Origin: a bacterium
Lineage (GTDB): Bacteria > JAGOBX01
Length of the DNA stretch: 12,673 bases
Reading direction: 5' to 3'
Assembly: GCA_029551925.1 (NCBI GenBank)
Contig: JAKPEO010000022.1
Location: forward strand, 1 to 12,673
In this document: positions 6,753 through 12,673 of the stretch, piece by piece
Layout of the letters: the number at the start of each line of letters is the position of its first letter
How positions within the stretch are numbered: the stretch's first letter is position 1
Made by a program: the position numbers and the translations under genes
Notes under the pieces: model-generated
Database searches by the model: none
What the model saw: the letters and a program-made list of their open reading frames with translations, nothing else
What the model was told of the DNA's origin: nothing

Positions 6753-7499
6753 ATGAATAATAAAATTTTAGGGATTGATATTGGCGGTTCTGGTATCAAA
6801 GGAGCGATTGTTGATATAAAAACCGGTAAGCTGCTTACTGAAAGATTTAGAATAGAAACGCCGGCAGGCGGCAAACCGCAGGATATAATAAATGTCTTGA
6901 TTGAATTAACCGAACATTTCAAATGGCGCGGAAAAATCGGCTGCGGATTTCCAGCAGTTGTAAAAAGCGGCGTTATTTGCACAGCGGCTAATATTGACAA
7001 TTCTTGGGTTGGTATTGACCTTGCCAAAGAATTAAAACACAAATATAAACTAAACGCTACTATAATTAATGATGCTGATGCCGCTGGACTGGCAGAAATA
7101 AAATTCGGCGCTGCAAAAAATAAAAAAGGAACAATAATAATGACAACAATAGGCACAGGTATCGGCACTGCTGTTTTTTATAATGGCGTTTTATTGCCAA
7201 ATACCGAATTTGGTCATCTTGAAATCAAAGGAGAAATTGCCGAATTCCGTGCTTCGGACGCCGCGCGCAAACGCGAAGATTTGAGTTTAAAGAAATGGTC
7301 AAAGCGGTTAAATCGTTACATTGCAGAACTCGAAAAATTATTATGGCCAGATATGATAATCATCGGCGGCGGCATCGCTAAAAAAAAAGAAAAAATTGCT
7401 GATTTACTTAAAGCGAAATGCGAATTAAAATTTGCCGAATTCGGCAATGAAGCTGGAATAATAGGCGCTGCGTTATATGCGACTAACACCAAATTATGA
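6753..7499 (+). CDS. ppgK: Polyphosphate glucokinase (ROK family)
   Basis: This enzyme phosphorylates glucose to glucose-6-phosphate using inorganic polyphosphate, and in some members ATP as well. I use the ATG at 6753 (248 residues). The longer in-frame start at 6687 would add an isoleucine-rich tail encoded by the promoter region. Phosphate-1 loop: GIDIGGSGIKGA (7-18). Catalytic aspartate: D107 in INDADAAGLAE. Phosphate-2 loop: TIGTGIGTA (132-140). Sugar-binding block: PNTEFGHLE (149-157). The adenosine-region loop is IIGGGIA. The NTEFGHLE form and the lack of the CxCGxxGC zinc motif of ordinary ROK kinases are typical of PpgK. The length is close to that of mycobacterial PpgK. The ribosome site is weak (GAG about 7 bases upstream). 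The next gene starts inside its stop codon (ATGA), and a polyphosphate kinase lies downstream, which supports the polyphosphate assignment. Confidence 0.9.
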   Translation: MNNKILGIDIGGSGIKGAIVDIKTGKLLTERFRIETPAGGKPQDIINVLIELTEHFKWRGKIGCGFPAVVKSGVICTAANIDNSWVGIDLAKELKHKYKLNATIINDADAAGLAEIKFGAAKNKKGTIIMTTIGTGIGTAVFYNGVLLPNTEFGHLEIKGEIAEFRASDAARKREDLSLKKWSKRLNRYIAELEKLLWPDMIIIGGGIAKKKEKIADLLKAKCELKFAEFGNEAGIIGAALYATNTKL

Positions 7500-8488
7500 A
7501 ATTTGAATTAACCGATAATCTTGAAAAATTCGCGCTTTTAATATATGCTGACTATCTGAAAAATATTGAAAAAGAATTACAAGGCGTAATTGCTGATAAA
7601 GATATTGAATATCTCCACAGAATGCGCGTAGCGACCCGCAGATTACGCGCCGCCGGATCTTTTTTTGCTGATATTATAAAAACCAAAAAAATTTTAAAAT
7701 CTCAAAAAAAAATAAAAAAACTTACGAGGTTGCTCGGTCCGCGCCGCGAAAAAGATGTTAAGGTTCAATATTTAAAAGAACAATATAAATCAGCAACGGA
7801 ATATAAAATGAGGGCTGCGCTTAAAAGATATATCAGCGTATTGACAATATCTAAAAATCAAATGTATCCGTCAATAAAAAAATATCTTGAAAATTTAGCA
7901 AAAAAAAATTTCTTTGCGCTCACGCTGCATTATATAGATGCGCGGCTCAATGAAATACAATATTTAGAAGATGAAAATCCGCAACACAATTTTCAAAAAA
8001 ATATTGAAAAATTCAAATCCGTATTTTCTAATATTCAAAAAGCGCTGCAAGAAATAACTGAATATGAAATTTTTATTAATAATCCTGACAATACGCACGA
8101 ATTACATCAGATGCGTATTAAAATAAAAAAAATACGCTATACAATAGAAATAATCAATTTATTATTTGAAAACCATTTTGACGATGCCCTGAAAATTTTA
8201 AAGGAATTGCAGACTATTTTAGGAGATATACACGATGCTGATGTATGGCTTCATAATATTCCATTTTTTTTAAAAACTGAAAAAAAGAAAATTTTAGAAT
8301 ATTTTGGCGACCTAAAAAAATTTGAAAAAATAGAATATGGTATCAAACAATTTGCCAGCCATATCGAGCAAATAAGAAACGATAAAATTACAGAATTGCT
8401 GGTATTCTGGCAAAAACTAAAAGCAGAAAAATTCAATGAATTATTATTAAAAAAAATAGAAAATATTTTAGCGGACGGTCAAAAATGA
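7496..8488 (+). CDS. CHAD-domain protein (polyphosphate-binding)
   Basis: CHAD domains are helical bundles with a basic pore that binds inorganic polyphosphate. They mark polyphosphate granules in some bacteria. The 330 residues carry both internal halves. The first has LHRMRVATRRLRAA with H41, R42, R44, R48, R49 and R51, then LGPRREKDV. The second has LHQMRIKIKKIRYTIE with H204, R207, K211, K212 and R214, followed by LQTILGDIHDADVW. These are the classic paired family motifs. The protein is very rich in lysine. There is no CYTH domain, so it is a stand-alone CHAD protein. It overlaps the glucokinase gene by 4 bases at the start and the metallophosphoesterase gene by 4 bases at the end, which implies coupled translation. 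The role as a scaffold that holds polyphosphate near its neighbours is inferred from family knowledge and context. Confidence 0.92.
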   Translation: MKFELTDNLEKFALLIYADYLKNIEKELQGVIADKDIEYLHRMRVATRRLRAAGSFFADIIKTKKILKSQKKIKKLTRLLGPRREKDVKVQYLKEQYKSATEYKMRAALKRYISVLTISKNQMYPSIKKYLENLAKKNFFALTLHYIDARLNEIQYLEDENPQHNFQKNIEKFKSVFSNIQKALQEITEYEIFINNPDNTHELHQMRIKIKKIRYTIEIINLLFENHFDDALKILKELQTILGDIHDADVWLHNIPFFLKTEKKKILEYFGDLKKFEKIEYGIKQFASHIEQIRNDKITELLVFWQKLKAEKFNELLLKKIENILADGQK

Positions 8489-9804
8489 AAATAGCATTAA
8501 TCGGCGATGTTCATGCAAATCTAATTGCTTTACAATCTGTATTGAGCGCTTGCAAAAAACATAAAATCAAACAAATAATAAATGTAGGCGATTTTGTTGG
8601 TTACGGCGCAGAACCGAACGAAGTCATCGAGATTATTAAAAATCAAAAAAATATTATTAATATTATTGGCAATTATGATTTAAAAGTTTTAAAATTTCCG
8701 CAGATAAAAAATAAATTAGAAAAAAAAATAATTAAAGAAAAGTTTATTGCTTTTAAATTTGCTTATGAACATTTAACAGATGAAAACAAAACTTTTTTAA
8801 CTGAACTGCCGCGAGAATATAGAACCGAAATAAACGGATATAAATTATTAGCAGTGCACGGCAGTCCAGATACAATTGAAGAGCATTTGTCAAAAGACAC
8901 TCCAAAAAAAAGATTTATAGAAATAGCAAAAAATGCTGATGCTGATATAATAGTATCAGGACATTCTCACAATTTTTTCACCAAAAAAATTAATAATGTT
9001 TTATTTGTTAATACTGGCAGCGTAGGAAGACAGAACGACGGCAATCCAGAAGCGGAATATGTTATACTCAATATTTTGCGCAATAAAATAAAAATAAATA
9101 ATTATCGCGTGAAATATGATATTAACAAAACTATCGAAACAATTAAAAAAAACGGGCTACCTGAAATTTTTTGTGAGATGATAAAATGCGGACGCTCGCT
9201 TGATTATCTGCTTGACGAAAAACTTTTGAATTCCAATTATCTTGAAAAAGCGCAAGCGTTTGGCGAAAAATATAATTATGAATATGAGCATTCGCAACAG
9301 GTTCGAAAATTATCATTAATATTATTTGACAAATTAAAATGTCTGCATAATTTAGGCGCTGTTGAACGCTTGTATCTCGAATGCGCCGCGCTTTTGCATG
9401 ACATTGGTTTTTATTACGGCTCAAAAAAACACAATAAACATTCTTTTAATATGATATTAGAAAATGAAGAACTGCCGTTCACAGAAAAGCAAAAATTGAT
9501 GATTGCTCTGATAGCGCGCTATCACCGCAAAAAAATGCCAAATGAAAAAAAACACAAATATTTTGCGGCATTAGGAAAAACCGACAGAGAAATAGTAAAA
9601 AAAACAGCGGCGTTATTAAGAATCGCAGACGGGCTGGATGTCACACACAACAATACTGTCGCTGATATTGAATGCAAAATAAAAAATAATAAAGTAATAA
9701 TAAAATGTATTTCAGACAAAGATTTGGCGCTTGAACGCTGTCAAGCATTAAAAAAATCAGATTTATTTGTCTTGACATTTCGTAAAAAAATACAATTCAT
9801 TTAA
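8485..9804 (+). CDS. Metallophosphoesterase (YfcE/MJ0936-like) fused to a Ppx-type HD domain
   Basis: This is a two-domain hydrolase candidate of 439 residues. Residues 1-210 form a calcineurin-like phosphoesterase with all metal ligands: D8 and H10 (GDVHAN), D36 (GDFVGYG), N63 (GNYD), H125 (VHGSPD), H160 and H162 (GHSH), then NTGSVGR. Residues from about 255 to 420 form an HD domain: H269 (YEHSQQV), H305 and D306 (ALLHDIG), H316 and H319 (KHNKHS), YHRK, and RIADGLD. This HD half resembles the C-terminal domain of Ppx/GppA exopolyphosphatases, not the generic HD-GYP or YqeK types. The start codon overlaps the CHAD stop (ATGA). The next gene follows 29 bases later and carries the same type of HD domain. 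Possible substrates are polyphosphate, a nucleotide such as pppGpp, or a phosphodiester. I do not know a characterised protein with this architecture. Confidence 0.88.
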   Translation: MKIALIGDVHANLIALQSVLSACKKHKIKQIINVGDFVGYGAEPNEVIEIIKNQKNIINIIGNYDLKVLKFPQIKNKLEKKIIKEKFIAFKFAYEHLTDENKTFLTELPREYRTEINGYKLLAVHGSPDTIEEHLSKDTPKKRFIEIAKNADADIIVSGHSHNFFTKKINNVLFVNTGSVGRQNDGNPEAEYVILNILRNKIKINNYRVKYDINKTIETIKKNGLPEIFCEMIKCGRSLDYLLDEKLLNSNYLEKAQAFGEKYNYEYEHSQQVRKLSLILFDKLKCLHNLGAVERLYLECAALLHDIGFYYGSKKHNKHSFNMILENEELPFTEKQKLMIALIARYHRKKMPNEKKHKYFAALGKTDREIVKKTAALLRIADGLDVTHNNTVADIECKIKNNKVIIKCISDKDLALERCQALKKSDLFVLTFRKKIQFI

Positions 9805-9833
9805 TTTTGAAAGCACGGGAGTTTTAATTTGTT

Positions 9834-11393
9834 ATGATTAATACAAATCCAAAAGAATTGATAGGAATTATTGATATAGGCGCTAATTCTGTAAAATTAA
9901 ATATCAGCAGCTGCCCGCTAAACAAAAAAAATACAATTATCGAAAATTTATGGATGCCTGTCGCAATAGGCAAAGATATATACTCAAAAAAAATAATAAC
10001 AGGCGAAGCGCTTAATGATTTAATTAACATATTAATAAAATTCAAAGAAACTCTTGATATTTATGGAGTATCAGAAGTCAGAGTAATCGCCACCAGCGCT
10101 TTAAGACAAGCTAAAAATCTTGACGCAGTCATCGGCAGAATCCAAAACGAAATAGATTTAAAAGTAGAGATACTCGAACCGATTATCGAAGCCGAAATAT
10201 TATTTGAAACCATAAAAAATAAAATAGAAAAAAATCAATATTATAAAAATGAAAATATTCTTATTTTTGCTATTGATTCAAGTATAACAATAATAATTTA
10301 TATTTCAAAAGGTAAGATAATTTTTTCTGAAACTCAAAATATCGGCACGCTCGAAATGTTGAGAATATACGAATTACCGCAGAAATCAATAGAAATATTT
10401 ATAAATTATATTTCGTCTAAAATGCTGAATTCTCTTCTTTGTTTTGACAGCACAGGTTATGAAAAAATAAATAAAATTATTATCCTTAACGACGATATGC
10501 TCGATATATTGAAAAAAAGCAAGGACATTCATAAAAATCAAATTTTACTTACGATAGATAAACAGCGTTTTGAAAAAATAACAGACCATATAAACAAAAT
10601 AAAAATTTCGCATACAAACGAAATTTTACTTGGTGAAATATTAATAAAATCAGGAAAAATAGCGATAAAAATATTTAATATGGTCTGCGCATTAATAAAA
10701 ACAGAACAAATTATAATTCCTAATATTAACAGAATGACAGCGCTTTTAGAAAAGATGCCGTTTCTAAAAAAAGGCAGTTTTTATGAATTAAATGTTTCGC
10801 TAAAAGATAACATAATATCAGCCGCTGTGCAATTAGGATATAAATACAAATTCGATTATAATCACGCAATGAAAGTAAAAGAAATTTCAGAAAAAATTTA
10901 CGAGTTTATAAAAGACTATTATAATTTCAAACCGAAAAGCGGTTTTTATCTGCAAATAGCGGCAATTCTACACGATATTGGCTATTTTGTAAATCCAAAA
11001 GACCATCATCTTCATTCTGAATATTTAATAAAATCAGCGGATATACTCGGCTTGGACAATTACGATTTGAAACTTATATCTGAAATAGTCAAATATCACA
11101 GAAAACTTGACCCGCAGCAAAATCGTAATGAATTATCATCTTTTACGCCAGACGATAGAGTGGCAATCGCTTGTCTTGCCGGTATTTTAAAAATTTCCGA
11201 GACACTCGATAAATCGCATTCCGGTCTGGTCGAAGATATAAAAATTCAAATTAAAAATGAAACTCTTAAACTTTTTCTAAAATTAAAAGGCAATAATTAC
11301 GAACATTTAGAAATATTGAGGATGTTATTAAAAGAAAAATCCGATATATTCGAAAATTTTTTTAATCTGCAAATAGTTATAGACAAAATGTAA
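9834..11393 (+). CDS. Ppx/GppA-family protein with HD domain, degenerate active site
   Basis: This 519-residue protein has the layout of long-form exopolyphosphatase: an actin-like N-terminal fold plus a C-terminal HD domain. Phosphate-1 loop: DIGANSVKL (14-22). The block ATSALRQAKN (86-95) is intact, and the family glutamate seems kept as E119 in IIEAEIL. The phosphate-2 loop, normally DIGGGSTE, reads AIDSSITII (146-154) in the simplest alignment, so the aspartate, the glycines and the second glutamate are lost. The later LREG motif also seems to be replaced, by NRMTALLE (299-306). The HD half keeps H344, H380 and D381 (ILHDIGY), H391, H392 and H394, and YHRK. The ATG start has GGGAG 12 bases upstream, a long spacing, but a stop codon just upstream leaves no other in-frame start. 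It may be a catalytically weak or dead sensor, or a divergent enzyme. It lies 23 bases before the polyphosphate kinase gene. Confidence 0.85.
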   Translation: MINTNPKELIGIIDIGANSVKLNISSCPLNKKNTIIENLWMPVAIGKDIYSKKIITGEALNDLINILIKFKETLDIYGVSEVRVIATSALRQAKNLDAVIGRIQNEIDLKVEILEPIIEAEILFETIKNKIEKNQYYKNENILIFAIDSSITIIIYISKGKIIFSETQNIGTLEMLRIYELPQKSIEIFINYISSKMLNSLLCFDSTGYEKINKIIILNDDMLDILKKSKDIHKNQILLTIDKQRFEKITDHINKIKISHTNEILLGEILIKSGKIAIKIFNMVCALIKTEQIIIPNINRMTALLEKMPFLKKGSFYELNVSLKDNIISAAVQLGYKYKFDYNHAMKVKEISEKIYEFIKDYYNFKPKSGFYLQIAAILHDIGYFVNPKDHHLHSEYLIKSADILGLDNYDLKLISEIVKYHRKLDPQQNRNELSSFTPDDRVAIACLAGILKISETLDKSHSGLVEDIKIQIKNETLKLFLKLKGNNYEHLEILRMLLKEKSDIFENFFNLQIVIDKM

Positions 11394-11404
11394 TAAAAAA
11401 ATAT

Positions 11405-11409
11405 GGAGG
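11405..11409 (+). promoter_or_regulatory. Ribosome binding site that fixes the TTG start of ppk1
   Basis: GGAGG stands 7 bases before the TTG at 11417. The ATG at 11403 overlaps this site and is out of frame with the Ppk1 reading frame, so the TTG is the likely start. Confidence 0.75.
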
Positions 11410-11416
11410 CGCAAGA

Positions 11417-12673
11417 TTGAAAGCAAAAGCAAAAGCAAAAATAAAGTGGGATAACTGCGCATATTATATTAATCGCGAATTGAGTTGGTTGGAATTTAAC
11501 GATAGAGTATTATCTTTGGCTGACGATAAAAACAATAAATTACTCGAACGATTAAAATTTTTGGCTATTGTATCTTCGAATCTCGAAGAATTTTTTATGG
11601 TTCGCGTAGCGGCGATAAATCAGCAAAAAGAAGACGGTTTGAAAGTTGACACGCCTGACGGATTAAGTTTTGACGAGCAGCTGAAAATGATACGCGAGCG
11701 TGTCAAAAAAATGCTTGCAAATCAATATGATATTTTTTATAATAAATTAATACCTGCATTAAAAAAATATAGTATCGAAATAATCACAAAAATAAAAGAT
11801 TTAGAAAAATACGAAAAATATCTTTTTAATATTTTCGAGAACGAAATAAAGCCGATACTCACGCCAATTTCTATTGGTCCTACGCATCCATTTCCTAATT
11901 TACTGACAGGCAGATTGTATCTCGCTGTAGCGCTTGAGCCGGAGCCGGATTGTCCGGAACTTGTAAAAAAAAGCAATTTGTCATTTATTGAAATACCTAC
12001 TAATATTCAAGGTCGATTTATAAAAATCGAAAAAGAGCAGACATATATTCCAATAGAAAAAATCATCGAATTATTTGTTGATGATATTTATTCTGGTTTT
12101 AAAGTCAAATCTAAAAATATTATTAAAATTACGCGCGACGCTGATTTTGATATTGATAAAGATGATGTGGCAGATTTATTGAAAGAAGTTGAAACTAATA
12201 TTAAAAGAATGCATCAGCGCGATGTTATCAAGCTCGAATATGAAAAAGGGCTGCCTACAAAAATTTTGAATACTATCATAGCAAAAAATAAATTCAAAAA
12301 AAAAGAAACATTCGAAATACACGGCATTTTAAATTTGAATGATTTAATAGAACTTTACAATAAAATCGACAGTTCAGAATTAAAAGATGAACAAATATCG
12401 CCTATTATCCCGACAGAATTTTACGACGGCAATATATTTGACCAAATCAAAAAAAAAGATTTTTTATTTTTTCATCCATATCAATCGTATCAACCGATAA
12501 TAGATTTAATAAATACTGCTGCCGATGATCCGAATGTGCTTGCTATTAAACAATTACTTTATAGAACAAGTTCAAATTCGCCAATAATAAATGCGCTAAT
12601 TAGAGCGGCGGAAAATGGAAAATATGTTACGGTAATTGTTGAAGTAACTGCGCGCTTTGATGAAAAACGAAAT
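11417..12673 (+). CDS. ppk1: Polyphosphate kinase Ppk1 (partial, runs off the window)
   Basis: This enzyme reversibly polymerises the terminal phosphate of ATP into inorganic polyphosphate, usually at the inner face of the membrane. The window holds the first 419 codons, open to the edge. After a lysine/alanine-repeat start (KAKAKAKIK) comes YINRELSWLEFN, then NLEEFFMVRVAAI (55-67) with the ATP-binding asparagine N55, matching N45 of E. coli Ppk. The head domain includes TPISIGPTHPFPNL (149-162). The first catalytic domain begins with FFHPYQSYQPII and includes KQLLYRTSSNSPI and ARFDE, which hold the two arginines equivalent to E. coli R375 and R405. The catalytic histidine lies beyond the window. 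It is about 690-700 residues in relatives, so roughly 60% is present. The start is TTG with a strong ribosome site. It closes, or continues, the polyphosphate cluster, 23 bases after the Ppx-like gene. Confidence 0.95.
   Translation, partial: MKAKAKAKIKWDNCAYYINRELSWLEFNDRVLSLADDKNNKLLERLKFLAIVSSNLEEFFMVRVAAINQQKEDGLKVDTPDGLSFDEQLKMIRERVKKMLANQYDIFYNKLIPALKKYSIEIITKIKDLEKYEKYLFNIFENEIKPILTPISIGPTHPFPNLLTGRLYLAVALEPEPDCPELVKKSNLSFIEIPTNIQGRFIKIEKEQTYIPIEKIIELFVDDIYSGFKVKSKNIIKITRDADFDIDKDDVADLLKEVETNIKRMHQRDVIKLEYEKGLPTKILNTIIAKNKFKKKETFEIHGILNLNDLIELYNKIDSSELKDEQISPIIPTEFYDGNIFDQIKKKDFLFFHPYQSYQPIIDLINTAADDPNVLAIKQLLYRTSSNSPIINALIRAAENGKYVTVIVEVTARFDEKRN

Noticed and set aside
6725-7168. 147-codon open frame on the minus strand opposite the glucokinase gene
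   Set aside because: It is antisense to a well-supported gene with all family motifs, and its own sequence shows no recognisable domain.
9143-9424. 93-codon open frame on the minus strand opposite the metallophosphoesterase-HD gene
   Set aside because: It is a shadow of the HD-domain coding sequence, with no ribosome site and no family features.
1-12673. CRISPR array, tandem repeats, insertion-sequence ends, phage genes or tRNA genes
   Set aside because: I looked for regularly spaced repeats, long inverted terminal repeats with a transposase, and cloverleaf-like sequences, and saw none beyond the single decayed nuclease-type gene.

Overview
The window is strongly AT-rich, with long A and T runs even inside genes. 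It suggests a Gram-negative bacterium: a SurA-like peptidyl-prolyl isomerase carries a signal peptide, which implies a periplasm. A phenylacetate-CoA ligase paired with an ACT-domain protein, and a small four-cysteine protein of a type I recall mostly from anaerobes, hint at an anaerobic or fermentative life. I cannot name the lineage from this sequence. No tRNA, rRNA, CRISPR array or intact mobile element is visible.

Left half (about 1-5944), all on the minus strand. In transcription order the genes are thioredoxin, phenylacetate-CoA ligase, a tandem ACT-domain protein, an exported SurA-type isomerase, then (after a 134-base gap) a small Cys-rich probable metal-binding protein, an orphan ABC ATPase of the ModF/YlmA type, and an RlmD/TrmA-type RNA uracil-5-methyltransferase. 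A good sigma70-type promoter (TTGACA, 17 bases, TATTAT) lies just upstream of the thioredoxin gene. A possible intrinsic terminator lies past the methyltransferase at about 44-96.

Middle (5945-6752), the divergent intergenic region. It holds the thioredoxin promoter on the minus strand, a decayed gene on the plus strand (6093-6579), and a near-consensus promoter (TTGATA, 17 bases, TATAAT) for the right-hand genes. The decayed gene looks like the two ends of an AAA-ATPase-like / PD-(D/E)XK nuclease family protein (DUF1703 type), with its middle deleted and several frameshifts.

Right half (6753 to the end), all on the plus strand: a compact polyphosphate gene cluster. The order is polyphosphate-type glucokinase (ROK family), a CHAD-domain protein, a metallophosphoesterase fused to an HD domain, a Ppx/GppA-family protein with an HD domain, and polyphosphate kinase Ppk1, which runs off the window. 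The first three genes overlap by 4 bases (ATGA). Ppk1 would make polyphosphate from ATP, the glucokinase would spend it on glucose, CHAD would bind it, and the two HD proteins are candidates for degrading or sensing it. The most interesting points are the metallophosphoesterase-HD fusion, whose HD half resembles the C-terminal domain of Ppx proteins, and the Ppx-like protein beside it, whose phosphate-binding loop looks degenerate. Together they suggest that the hydrolase role may have moved from the Ppx fold to the metallophosphoesterase. That is a hypothesis.
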